From contig NZ_JAFVME010000014.1 of the NCBI RefSeq assembly GCF_018492665.1, positions 1 to 64,000 of the forward strand: a stretch of DNA of 64,000 nt, read 5' to 3'. The position numbers and the translations under genes were made by a program. The DNA comes from Pedobacter sp. B4-66 (GTDB lineage: Bacteria; Bacteroidota; Bacteroidia; Sphingobacteriales; Sphingobacteriaceae). Shown here in pieces: positions 54,409 to 63,325 of this stretch (position 1 is the first letter of the stretch; each line of letters opens with the position of its first letter). A model generated the notes under the pieces. It was not told where the DNA came from and searched no databases. It saw only the letters and a list, made by a program, of their open reading frames with translations.

Positions 54409-55683
54409 TTACAACCCGGTTGCTACCGTTTTTGATCCACGATTACTAATTAACTCTTGTCTCACTTTAAATGTCCTGAAAGCCTCAAGTGGTGCTAATG
54501 CAGCTCCTGTACGTAAGCGTGCTTCAGCCACTAATGGGCGTACATCTGTTCTGAAAGCTTGTTGCAGAATCTCCTGACAACGTGCCACATCATTAATAGC
54601 TTGAGCTTCCTGTAAGGCAACACGATCAACCGATAAAGCCTGCGCATAAGCGATCATAATGGCCTCTACAGATTGTAATAAATCTTCAAGTGGATCTTTA
54701 ACATTATGTGAAGCATCAATCATCCAACCCAAATCTTCTCTGTGATCCATTCCACGAGCATCCATACCTTCAACAAGCTCATTAAATATAAGGAACAATT
54801 GATAAGGCTTAATACTACCCGCAGTTAAGTCATCATCACCGTATTTCGAATCGTTAAAGTGGAAACCACCAAGCTTTTCTTCCATTAGTAACAGTGAGAC
54901 AATCTGCTCAATATTTGCATTTGGCAAATGGTGACCAAGATCTACTAATGTAAATGCTTTAGGCCCTAACTTATTTGCATATAACAACGATTGTCCCCAG
55001 TCTCCAACTGTTGTCGAATAGAAATTAGGTTCAAAAGCTTTATACTCTACAAAGATTTTCCAGTCGCTTGGCAAAGCTGCATAGATTTCGCGTAAGCTTT
55101 CCAAAGTATTCTGGAAGGCTTTCCTAAAATTAAGCTGACCAGGGAAACAAGATCCATCAGCCAACCATACAGTTAATGCTTTAGAACCTAACTCTACACC
55201 CTGACGAATAACTTCGATATTATGTTCAATTGCATGTTTCCTAACAGCTTTATCAACATGCTGTAATGATCCAAATTTATAACTCTGTGCCTGATCTGGC
55301 TGATCTTGAAACGTATTTGAGTTCATAGCATCAAAACGTAAACCATGCTGCGCAGCTAAAGCTTTAATTGCATTTGTATTATCAGCGGTATCCCATGGAA
55401 TATGCAATGAGATAGCACCACTTGAGCCGTTAAGCTTATGAAGCAAGCCTATATCTTCAATCTTTTCCTCAATATTTCTGGGCTCACCTCCCGAAGAGAA
55501 ACGTCCAAAACGTGTTCCACCAGTACCTAAAGCCCAGCTTGGTATAGCGATCTGGAAGTCTACCAGCTTCTGAATAATGTTCTGAGCGTCAGAAATCTCT
55601 GATGTAATGAAATCCAGCTGACGCTCATGCTTAGCCAAGCGCTCGCTGTTATGTGATTCTAAGTGGTAATTTTCAAGTTTCAT
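54409..55683 (-). CDS. rhaI: L-rhamnose isomerase, RhaI type
   Basis: The 424-residue TIM-barrel enzyme interconverts L-rhamnose and L-rhamnulose. It belongs to the RhaI (Pseudomonas stutzeri-type) isomerases, not the RhaA family. Metal ligands appear in KIFVEYKAFEP (Glu), LVDLGHHLP (Asp, His) and GGFHFNDSKYGDDDL (His, Asp). The position between the aldolase/dehydrogenase and kinase genes, with 18-bp and 3-bp gaps, confirms rhamnose catabolism. Confidence 0.9.
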   Translation of the reverse strand: MKLENYHLESHNSERLAKHERQLDFITSEISDAQNIIQKLVDFQIAIPSWALGTGGTRFGRFSSGGEPRNIEEKIEDIGLLHKLNGSSGAISLHIPWDTADNTNAIKALAAQHGLRFDAMNSNTFQDQPDQAQSYKFGSLQHVDKAVRKHAIEHNIEVIRQGVELGSKALTVWLADGSCFPGQLNFRKAFQNTLESLREIYAALPSDWKIFVEYKAFEPNFYSTTVGDWGQSLLYANKLGPKAFTLVDLGHHLPNANIEQIVSLLLMEEKLGGFHFNDSKYGDDDLTAGSIKPYQLFLIFNELVEGMDARGMDHREDLGWMIDASHNVKDPLEDLLQSVEAIMIAYAQALSVDRVALQEAQAINDVARCQEILQQAFRTDVRPLVAEARLRTGAALAPLEAFRTFKVRQELISNRGSKTVATGL

Positions 55684-55701
55684 TTGTGTAGGTTTTTAAG
55701 G

Positions 55702-57822
55702 TTAACGAACAAAGGCATTTGCAACACCCCCGTCCACATTCAGTACATTACCTGTCGATTTATTCATTAGTCCGCCAACAAAGGCAAAACATGCGTTAGA
55801 TATATCTTCAGGTAAGATCACTTCATTAAGCAAGGTACGCTTTGCATAGAAAGCTGGCAACTCTTGCACACTAATTCCGTATGCTTTTGCTCTACCGGCA
55901 GCCCATTCGCCTTCCCAAATTTTACTGTCCGATATTACAGCATCAGGATTAACCGTATTCACACGAATATGATCAGCACCAAGTTCTGCAGCATTTAATC
56001 TACTTAAGTGCAACTGGGCCGCCTTAGCAGATCCATAGCCTGCGTTGTTTGGACCTGAAACCAATGCATTTTTACTAACTATGTTCAACACATCGCCACC
56101 AATTTCCTGTTTACGCATTACTTCTACTCCTGCCTGAGTGATAAGAAATTGCCCTTTAACCAGGATATCATATAACAAGTCCCAGTCTTTTTCGGTATGC
56201 TCTTCGATTGGTTTTGAAATAGAGATTCCAGCGCAATTCACTACTATATCTACCCCTCCAAACTCTAAACTTGCTTCTTCAAAAGCATTCTTAATGCTTG
56301 CAGCATCAGTTACATCTAAAATTACTGCTGTATAAGCATCTTTCCCAAATTCATTGTTAAAGCTATCATTAGCTTTTTGCAGTCTTCCTGCATCATTATC
56401 ATTAATTACAGCACATGCACCTTCTTCAATAAATTTACGCGCAATAGCTTTACCAATTCCGCCGGCGCTGCCAGTAATGAGGGCTACTTTACCAGAAAGT
56501 GGTTTTGGTTTAGGCATTCTTTGCAGTTTTGCCTCTTCCAAAAGCCAATATTCTATATTGAATGCTTCCTGTCTCGGTAAGGAAGTATATTCAGATATGG
56601 CTTCAGCGCCTTTCATTACATTAATGGCATTAGTATAGAACTCGGCAGCAACTCGGGCAGTTTGTTTATCTTTAGCAAAGGAGAACATTCCTATTCCGGG
56701 ATATAATATGATTACCGGATTGGCATCACGTATTGCAGGACTGTTATCATGTTTGCAAGAATTATAATATTCAGCATACATTTTACGGTATGCTTCAAAT
56801 TCAGGAGCTAATCTTTCTTTAAGTGCTTTAACATCACTAATATCTTCGTTGGCTTCTAATTTAAGTACCAGCGGACTGATCTTAGTGCGTAAGAAGTGGT
56901 CAGGGCAACTTGTTCCAAGTGGAGCCAAACGATCCAGATCATTTGAGTTAATAAACTCTAATACCCTTGCATCATCAGTAAAATGACCGGTCATATGACG
57001 CTCGCTTGAGCAAAAACCTCTCAACACAGGAGCAATAGCCGCTGCCTGTTTACGACGATGATTCTGTCCTGCACTTTCAATTTTCTGACCTCCAAATACA
57101 GGTTTATTTTTACCAAAGTTCTCTTCAAGATATTCGGCACACATTTCAATTACCTCAAGGGTGTTAATGTAACTTTCGAAAGCTGTATCTCCCCATGTAA
57201 ACAAACCATGTGAGCCTAACATAATACCTCTAATTCCAGGATTTTCATCCAAACATTTGCGCAATTGCAATCCAAGCTCAAAGCCTGGTTTTTGCCATGG
57301 CACCCAACCAATTGTTCCGTTAAACAATTCTTTGGTGATGCGCTCCCCATCTTTAGCCGCAGCAATTGCTATTGCAGCATCAGGATGCAAATGATCAATA
57401 TGTTTAAAAGGCAAAAAGCCATGCAATGGAGTATCAATAGAAGGTGCCTTAGATTTCAAATCATAGATGCAATGATTAAACAACTCAACCATTTCATCCT
57501 CATGTGCAAGCCCTCTGTAAATATTTTTAAGATTGCGCAGGCTATCTACATACAAAGCAGCTAAACCACTTTGCTTTAATGTACCTAAATCGCCTCCAGA
57601 CCCTTTAACCCACATCACCTCAGTATCCTCTCCGGTTAAAGGATGTTTTGCGATAGCTTTGCAAGAGGTATTCCCACCCCCATAATTTGTCAGCCTCAAA
57701 TCAGCGCCTAATAAATTTGAACGGTAGATTAACAATGCAACCTCATCACCGGCCATTTCAGCGGCCTTTGCATCATCCCACAAATAACTTACATGTTTAA
57801 AATCAGTTGTTCTAACAGTCAT
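55702..57822 (-). CDS. rhaEW: Bifunctional rhamnulose-1-P aldolase / lactaldehyde dehydrogenase
   Basis: This 706-residue fusion (also called RhaD-type aldolase/short-chain dehydrogenase) joins a class II aldolase domain (about 1-400; GGGNTSCK, GLAHEDEMVELFNHC, LGSHGLFTWG) to a short-chain dehydrogenase (about 435-706; ITGSAGGIGKAIA nucleotide loop, VNCAGIS, YGSAKAAQ with Tyr/Lys). The first cleaves rhamnulose 1-phosphate to dihydroxyacetone phosphate and L-lactaldehyde, the second oxidises the lactaldehyde to L-lactate. Fusing both avoids releasing a reactive aldehyde. It sits 28 bp after rhaT and 18 bp before rhaI. Confidence 0.9.
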   Translation of the reverse strand: MTVRTTDFKHVSYLWDDAKAAEMAGDEVALLIYRSNLLGADLRLTNYGGGNTSCKAIAKHPLTGEDTEVMWVKGSGGDLGTLKQSGLAALYVDSLRNLKNIYRGLAHEDEMVELFNHCIYDLKSKAPSIDTPLHGFLPFKHIDHLHPDAAIAIAAAKDGERITKELFNGTIGWVPWQKPGFELGLQLRKCLDENPGIRGIMLGSHGLFTWGDTAFESYINTLEVIEMCAEYLEENFGKNKPVFGGQKIESAGQNHRRKQAAAIAPVLRGFCSSERHMTGHFTDDARVLEFINSNDLDRLAPLGTSCPDHFLRTKISPLVLKLEANEDISDVKALKERLAPEFEAYRKMYAEYYNSCKHDNSPAIRDANPVIILYPGIGMFSFAKDKQTARVAAEFYTNAINVMKGAEAISEYTSLPRQEAFNIEYWLLEEAKLQRMPKPKPLSGKVALITGSAGGIGKAIARKFIEEGACAVINDNDAGRLQKANDSFNNEFGKDAYTAVILDVTDAASIKNAFEEASLEFGGVDIVVNCAGISISKPIEEHTEKDWDLLYDILVKGQFLITQAGVEVMRKQEIGGDVLNIVSKNALVSGPNNAGYGSAKAAQLHLSRLNAAELGADHIRVNTVNPDAVISDSKIWEGEWAAGRAKAYGISVQELPAFYAKRTLLNEVILPEDISNACFAFVGGLMNKSTGNVLNVDGGVANAFVR

Positions 57823-57850
57823 AAAAATATTTCATTAATTAAATTTGTTT

Positions 57851-58930
57851 TTATTTGATCGAATTTCCGTAGCCAACAATAAGCACAGAAATAATAATGA
57901 TAGCTATACCGGCTATTACGGTACCAAAAGTCCTCTTTTTAACACCCGACCATTCCTTTAACACAATACCCCAGGTATTAGCTATTAAAATGATAAATGC
58001 CATGTGCAGTATCCATGAGCTGGCTCCGTTACCTAGTTTACTTTCCCCCATTCCATAGAAAAAGAACTGTAGAAACCATGTCGTACCCGCAAGCGCAGAA
58101 AATATATAGTTCTTTAATAGAGGTGTTTCTTTGTTAGAATAATCGCCGAAAGTTTTGTTGCGGAAATTCAACATCATACACCAGAAAAGATTGGTAGTTA
58201 ATCCGCCCCATAATATGATGATATAAGTTACATTGTTTTGGAAAAGAAACTCTCCCTGATCAGGATGCGTACTTTTCCAAACGTCATTAGCAACATTAGC
58301 CATATCCTTACCCGCATCAATACCAAAGGCAAAACAAGCACTTAGGACACCTGAGATAATAGCCACAACAAGGCCCAAACCAATCTTATACTCCTTATTA
58401 GATGGATCTCCTTTACCTGCAGCTACCAGATCTTTTTCTTTCATTACACCGGCTTTACCACAAACTATAATCCCTATAACGCAGATTACTAAGCCCAGTA
58501 AAACCATTTGTCCCCATTGGCTGTTCAACATATCCGAAAAGCTATCTTTACCAGCCTTTGGATTAAAATCGTAATATATAGAAGGTATTATTGCGCCGAA
58601 AACAGAACATAATCCGAGGATAATGGAACTACCCAGAGAAACTCCAAGATATCTAACTCCAAGACCATAAGTTAATCCACCTATTCCCCAAAGCACTCCA
58701 AAAAAGTAAGTAAGCAATAAGATTTTGCCATTAGTTGCAGCAATGATATCAGCAAAACCCGGAATGGTAAGCCACGCTGCCAAAGGCGGCACAAGCAACC
58801 ACGAAAAAACACCACCCACAATCCAGTAACTTTCCCAGGCCCATCCCTTAACCTTCTTATAAGGAATATAAAAACTACCGGAGGCAAAGCCCCCTATAAA
58901 ATGGAAAATAACCCCGAAAATTGCTTGCAT
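57851..58930 (-). CDS. rhaT: L-rhamnose:proton symporter
   Basis: The 359-residue protein has ten membrane helices and follows RhaT along its length: GGFASGSFYIPYKKVKGWAWESYW, TYGLGVRYLGVSLGSS and GLCSVFGAIIPS are RhaT signatures. It imports L-rhamnose across the inner membrane. It is the first gene of the rhaT-rhaEW-rhaI-rhaB operon, with a 119-bp upstream interval after the regulator that contains two inverted repeats. Assignment is secure. Confidence 0.93.
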   Translation of the reverse strand: MQAIFGVIFHFIGGFASGSFYIPYKKVKGWAWESYWIVGGVFSWLLVPPLAAWLTIPGFADIIAATNGKILLLTYFFGVLWGIGGLTYGLGVRYLGVSLGSSIILGLCSVFGAIIPSIYYDFNPKAGKDSFSDMLNSQWGQMVLLGLVICVIGIIVCGKAGVMKEKDLVAAGKGDPSNKEYKIGLGLVVAIISGVLSACFAFGIDAGKDMANVANDVWKSTHPDQGEFLFQNNVTYIIILWGGLTTNLFWCMMLNFRNKTFGDYSNKETPLLKNYIFSALAGTTWFLQFFFYGMGESKLGNGASSWILHMAFIILIANTWGIVLKEWSGVKKRTFGTVIAGIAIIIISVLIVGYGNSIK

Positions 58931-58997
58931 ATTTATTGAACTTTATATTTGGTTAAAAATAATAGTCCTAATTTATACAAGTAGATTTTTAAAACTG

Positions 58998-59034
58998 TCA
59001 TGTACTATCATGAAGAAGTGCAAATAAATGCACT
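58998..59034. promoter_or_regulatory. Inverted repeats upstream of rhaT
   Basis: AGTGCA-AATAAA-TGCACT (59017-59034) is a perfect inverted repeat, and TCATG-TACTAT-CATGA (58998-59013) a second. They lie between the regulator stop and the rhaT start. The first is a good candidate operator for the GntR-type regulator, or a hairpin ending the regulator transcript. No exact TAnnTTTG box is found between them and rhaT. Confidence 0.45.
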
Positions 59035-59049
59035 ACAGCCTAAAAATAA

Positions 59050-60078
59050 TTAAATTGATGCTCTGCGGGTATAGTAAAAAGGTACTTCAACATGACGTCT
59101 GGAGTTGTCCAGTATAAGATTAGCAGCCACAGTACCCATAAATTTAAAGTCAGTAGAAATAGTAGTAATACCATTCAATAAAATTTTCTTTAAAGGCGTT
59201 TCATTGTAAGATATCACTCCTACATCCTTCCCTATTTTGAACTTCATACTAATCAGTCTTTCCAATAAATTCACAAGATCAGCTTCCATTAAATTAATAA
59301 AAGCTTCCCCCTCATTTATCGGCTCCCGAGATATATCACTAACTACGTAATGTGAAAAAGCATATTGCTGACAAAAACGATGAAAACCATCTAAAATCTC
59401 TTTCGGAAAGTAACTTCTTTTAGGGAAAATAATCTTCAATGTATGATATTTACTAAGCTCATTACGTGCTTGCTCTAAAGCATCATATATATTTTTTTCG
59501 AAATTCTCGTATGCAGCCGCATAATCACCATCAACACCCTTAATTTTTTTGTCTAATAAAACCAGCTTTTCTTTTGGAATGGTATTAATAATATCTCTGG
59601 CGTATTCTTCACCTTCAATAAAATGAGGAATAATCACATAATGTGAATATTCCTCTTTCTTATCATTTAGAAATCTCTTAAAAAGTCTGAAATCATTATT
59701 GTAGATATAAAAATCTACTGAAACATCTTCGCCTAGTGCGGCAATAAACGCATCGTAAACGATCTTTTTGTGTGCACTAAGCTTATTAAAAAGCAGAAAT
59801 ACTTTCAGCTTCTGTTTAAAATCAATACTGGAAATATAATAGCCTTTACCAGGTACTGAATTAATTACGCCAATGTTTTTAAGATACTTATATCCTTTTT
59901 CAGCAGTATCTCGGGATATCTCCAGTTTATAACTCAGTTCGTTAATAGAGGGCAATAAATTATCCTTCTTTAGTTTACCTAGTTCAACAGCTTTTATTAT
60001 TGCGCTCGACAACTGCAAATATTTTGGAGTTGCAGAATACTCATCAATATGAATAAAATCAAAAAACTTTGTCTTCAT
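59050..60078 (-). CDS. GntR-type regulator of rhamnose genes with LacI-like sensor
   Basis: This 342-residue protein has an N-terminal GntR winged helix (about 12-78; LLPSINELSYKLEISRDTAEKGYKYL) and a C-terminal periplasmic-binding-protein/LacI-like ligand domain (about 85-340; VGVISYNETPLKKILLNGITTISTDF), the architecture of AraR. The position between rhamnosidase and transporter genes suggests it responds to rhamnose or rhamnulose. Enterobacteria and Bacteroides use AraC-type activators instead, so this is a different solution. It lies 53 bp after the GH78 gene. Confidence 0.85.
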   Translation of the reverse strand: MKTKFFDFIHIDEYSATPKYLQLSSAIIKAVELGKLKKDNLLPSINELSYKLEISRDTAEKGYKYLKNIGVINSVPGKGYYISSIDFKQKLKVFLLFNKLSAHKKIVYDAFIAALGEDVSVDFYIYNNDFRLFKRFLNDKKEEYSHYVIIPHFIEGEEYARDIINTIPKEKLVLLDKKIKGVDGDYAAAYENFEKNIYDALEQARNELSKYHTLKIIFPKRSYFPKEILDGFHRFCQQYAFSHYVVSDISREPINEGEAFINLMEADLVNLLERLISMKFKIGKDVGVISYNETPLKKILLNGITTISTDFKFMGTVAANLILDNSRRHVEVPFYYTRRASI

Positions 60079-60131
60079 CTTTCTAAAAGTAAGTAATTTA
60101 ATGCAATTGCCTGATATCAGACAAATAAGTA

Positions 60132-62798
60132 TTACCTAATTTCGAACTGGTATTTACCTGCCCCAACTTTAGTTTTAGCCGTAACAGCTTTACCGTCCTT
60201 ATATGCCTTTTTACCATCTGATAATGGAAAAGTAATTGTAGCACTGGAATTTGCAGGAATAGTTACTGTATAAACCACAGCATTCCCTGATCTTTTCCAT
60301 GAAGAAACGATCTTACCATAAGGTCCGTCATGCTCTGCTTCAAAGTGCTCTAATCCCGTAACAAAATTAGGACGAAGTTGAACATTCTTAAATCCAGGCT
60401 GTTGCTCATCGGGATGAATCCCTCCTAAACCTTTAAAGAACCAGCCTCCTATTTCCCCAAACATCATGTGATTTAATGAGATGTCTCTTTCTGCTTTTAT
60501 ATCCCAGTTTTCATACAAAGTAGTTGCTCCATTAACAATCCACCATCCCCACGAAGGGTAAGTATCCTGTGCTGCCAATTTATATGCAGTTTCAGCCTGA
60601 CCATTATCGCTCAATGCGTTTAATATTGCTTTAGCACCTAACACACCCACATCAAGATGCATTCCATCTGCTGCAACTCTTTTAGCAAGATTTTCTGCAA
60701 CTTTTGTTTTAAGCTCTTCAGGTACCAATCCCCATTGCAGGGCTACACTCAATTCAGTTTGTACGCCCGATGCATAAATACCCGTTGCACGGTTTAAATA
60801 CTTATCGTTGATTGCTTTTTTAATTTTCTCAGCAAGGTTACTGTAGTAACTGTAATCCGCTTGTTTGCCAAACATTTTTGCAGCCTTTGCAAGAATAACT
60901 GCATCCACATAGTAATAAGTAGAAGAAGTATATTCTAATGAAGATTGCGACTTAACAGGCACCCAATCTCCCCTACCAAAAGTTGTTAATCCGTTAGGAC
61001 TAATTTGCGCTATGTAATTCACGTACCTTTTAATGCTGCCGTAAGAATCCGAAAGCAATTTACTATCACCATAAAACATGTATATATTCCAAGGAATTAT
61101 AGCAATTGTACTTGTCCAGTCTGTTCCGTTTGCCGATCCATAACCCCATCCACCTGTAGGTATAATATCCGGAAGCACGCCATTAGGTTGTTGCTCATCT
61201 CTGTGGTCAGCAAGCCATTTTTCGTAAACCGTAATGCCATCAAAGTTGAACAGTCCGGTCTCAATAGCAAAATGCCCATCACCAGTCCATCCGTTTTTCT
61301 CTCTTTGCGGACAATCAGTAGGATATCCCATTAAGTTAGACAAGTAAGAGTTATTAGTTGCCCACCATAACCTGTCGATCAACTTATTCGAAGAACTTAT
61401 TTTACCTGCCGGAGTAACATCACTGTGCATAAAATAACCTGTAATGCTTTCCTTAGTCAACTGAATAGGCTTGCTACTAGTCACCTCAACATATTGAAAT
61501 CCCTTGTAATTAAACTTAGGCATAAATTCAAGTTCACCTTTACCAGATAAGGTAACGATATCCGTTTGAAAAGGATCAGTATTGTCTTTCGGACGATAGT
61601 AAACATCGATATTAGAAAGATCAACTCTTCCATTTGCATACAAACGTTCGCCATGTTTAATGCGAATGGTGGTTCCTTTCTCGCCATTTACCTTAATTTT
61701 GGTAACACCAGAAATATTGCGTCCCAGATCAAACACGTATACTGTGTCATTCACCTTTTGCATTGTTTTAGAAGGAATTTCCTCAACATTGCGAATTGGC
61801 TGCATTACCTGACTTACCAGATTATTTGATGGTGCTGCCCTTAACGAAATGCCATTCCATTTCTTATCATCAAAATCTGCAGTGTTCCATCCCGGTTGTT
61901 CTTTACGGGCATCATAATGCTCAGCAGTATAAATATTATTTAACACGATTGGGCTCGAGCTAGTTTTCCAGCCGTCACCAGAAGAAACTACATCAACAGA
62001 CCCATCCTCATAAGTAATTCTTAAATCCAAACAAAAAGTAGGTCTTGCTCTCCATGGTGCCTTATCAAAATTCCATACCGCTATAGATTGATGATTATAC
62101 CAACCATTTCCAAGTAAAACACCAACAGCATTTTTACCATTCTGAATTTGAGCAGTAACATCATAAGAAACATATAAAGTACGTCTGTCAAAACGAGTAT
62201 ACATTGGATCCAGTCTGTGGTTCCCTACTTTTTTACCATTCAGATATAATTCATACAAACCGGCTGCAGCAATATATGCCCTTGCCGATTTAACCTTTTT
62301 AGCAGGTTGAAATACTTTTCTAAAATATGGAGCCTCACGTTTTTCTATATCATTTCCGTCACTGATCCAGGTACCTTTCCAGTTACCAATTTTCATCATC
62401 CCTGTTTCAAAACTAGCTACCGGAGCAGACGAAATAAGTTTACCATCTTTATCCCAAAGTTCAACTGCCCAAAAATATTTGGTGAAAGCTTCCAGTGGTT
62501 TTCCATTATAATTAACAAGATTGGCAGAAGAAACTACTTTGCCAGACTCCCATACAAGCCCTTTTTTTCTGACAACCTCTGCAGAATCTTTACCTACAAT
62601 AACCCTATAAGCAGTTTGTTTAGCACCCTGACGATCATCCGTCATCATCCATGATAAACGCGGGTTTAATAAATCAACACCTATTGGATTTATTAAATGT
62701 TCGCATTGTAAACCCGACGGTTTAGTTTCATTAGAATAAGCCTTTTCTACAACAGAAAAAGCAGAGAGCATGAGCAAAAAGGAATAAAGAAGTTTCAT
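60132..62798 (-). CDS. Alpha-L-rhamnosidase (GH78)
   Basis: This 888-residue secreted enzyme releases L-rhamnose from glycosides. The ATG at 62798 gives a signal peptide MKLLYSFLLMLSAFSVVEKAYS; the upstream in-frame start at 62861 would bury it. Domains in order: Bac_rhamnosid_N (PSGLQCEHLINPIGVDLLNP), rhamnosidase beta-sandwich (about 140-430), (alpha/alpha)6 catalytic barrel with DCPQREKNGWTGD (general acid Glu500) and TTLYENWD (likely base), and a C-terminal sandwich. The substrate may be plant flavonoid rhamnosides, pectic or bacterial polysaccharide. It heads the rhamnose cluster on the minus strand. Confidence 0.93.
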   Translation of the reverse strand: MKLLYSFLLMLSAFSVVEKAYSNETKPSGLQCEHLINPIGVDLLNPRLSWMMTDDRQGAKQTAYRVIVGKDSAEVVRKKGLVWESGKVVSSANLVNYNGKPLEAFTKYFWAVELWDKDGKLISSAPVASFETGMMKIGNWKGTWISDGNDIEKREAPYFRKVFQPAKKVKSARAYIAAAGLYELYLNGKKVGNHRLDPMYTRFDRRTLYVSYDVTAQIQNGKNAVGVLLGNGWYNHQSIAVWNFDKAPWRARPTFCLDLRITYEDGSVDVVSSGDGWKTSSSPIVLNNIYTAEHYDARKEQPGWNTADFDDKKWNGISLRAAPSNNLVSQVMQPIRNVEEIPSKTMQKVNDTVYVFDLGRNISGVTKIKVNGEKGTTIRIKHGERLYANGRVDLSNIDVYYRPKDNTDPFQTDIVTLSGKGELEFMPKFNYKGFQYVEVTSSKPIQLTKESITGYFMHSDVTPAGKISSSNKLIDRLWWATNNSYLSNLMGYPTDCPQREKNGWTGDGHFAIETGLFNFDGITVYEKWLADHRDEQQPNGVLPDIIPTGGWGYGSANGTDWTSTIAIIPWNIYMFYGDSKLLSDSYGSIKRYVNYIAQISPNGLTTFGRGDWVPVKSQSSLEYTSSTYYYVDAVILAKAAKMFGKQADYSYYSNLAEKIKKAINDKYLNRATGIYASGVQTELSVALQWGLVPEELKTKVAENLAKRVAADGMHLDVGVLGAKAILNALSDNGQAETAYKLAAQDTYPSWGWWIVNGATTLYENWDIKAERDISLNHMMFGEIGGWFFKGLGGIHPDEQQPGFKNVQLRPNFVTGLEHFEAEHDGPYGKIVSSWKRSGNAVVYTVTIPANSSATITFPLSDGKKAYKDGKAVTAKTKVGAGKYQFEIR

Positions 62799-62930
62799 TA
62801 AAATAGTTGAAGTGAAATTTAGTGTGTTTACAATGTTAATTTTCTTGTGCATTTTCAGCAACCCGTACTGTCCTGCTCAAAATACAAAATAATTATTTTA
62901 TTAAATCCTATAGGATTACTAGATTATTTA

Positions 62931-62938
62931 TATCTTTG
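62931..62938 (+). promoter_or_regulatory. -7 promoter box upstream of SAM riboswitch
   Basis: TATCTTTG matches TAnnTTTG. The transcript would start near 62944, about 25 nt before P1 of the riboswitch, giving a leader of roughly 380 nt before the SusC-like gene. Confidence 0.6.
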
Positions 62939-62967
62939 TGCCAGCAAATGGTTCTTAAAACTTCCTG

Positions 62968-63072
62968 CTTATCAAGAAAGACTGAGGGATTGGCCCTATG
63001 ATGTCTTAGCAACCTCTACAATTCATTGTAAAAGGTGCTAATTCCAATTCGCTGCAAAGCGAAAGAGATAAG
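62968..63072 (+). ncRNA. SAM-I (S-box) riboswitch
   Basis: P1 is CTTATC (62968-62973) with GATAAG (63067-63072). P2 carries AAGAC/GTCTT (62978-62982/63003-63007) with the internal GAGGGATTGGCCC of the kink-turn/pseudoknot arm. AGCAACC follows, then P3 TACAA/TTGTA, the conserved AAGGTGCTAATTCC core, and P4 TTCGCT-GCAA-AGCGAA. All conserved SAM-I landmarks occur in order. It senses S-adenosylmethionine. It precedes a Met/Cys-rich leader ORF and a SusC-like gene. Confidence 0.95.
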
Positions 63073-63097
63073 ATTAAATAGTGTAATACTACTTATC
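63067..63097 (+). promoter_or_regulatory. Alternative hairpin of the riboswitch expression platform
   Basis: The 3' P1 strand GATAAG (63067-63072) can instead pair with CTTATC (63092-63097), an exact copy of the 5' P1 strand, reinforced by TAGT/ACTA (63079-63082/63088-63091). This is mutually exclusive with SAM-bound P1. No T-run follows directly. Confidence 0.55.
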
Positions 63098-63174
63098 AAC
63101 CATCATTAACCAAATCTAATTCTGTTCAAGACAAGTATGTGAAGGGCTGACCTAAACAATAAATGTATAAAAAC

Positions 63175-63282
63175 ATGACACAGAAAGTACACCAAAAAGA
63201 AATGCGCTGCTCATCTCCCCCTAACAATTCCTCTGCCGGTTTTATGGCCGGTCAAAAACGAATGCACTGCTGCAATATCTAG
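63175..63282 (+). CDS. Met/Cys-rich 35-residue leader peptide ORF
   Basis: The ORF encodes 35 residues starting MTQKVHQKEMRCSS and ending AGQKRMHCCNI; four Met and three Cys make 20% of the sequence. Tandem Cys codons (63268-63273) and the TAG stop lie in a hairpin formed by TGCACT (63263-63268) and AGTGCA (63281-63286). The layout resembles amino-acid attenuation leaders. It ends 43 bp before the SusC-like start. Expression is unproven. Confidence 0.5.
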   Translation: MTQKVHQKEMRCSSPPNNSSAGFMAGQKRMHCCNI

Positions 63283-63325
63283 TGCAACTAAAAGAATTTA
63301 TTATACACCCATTTATTTAATTCAA

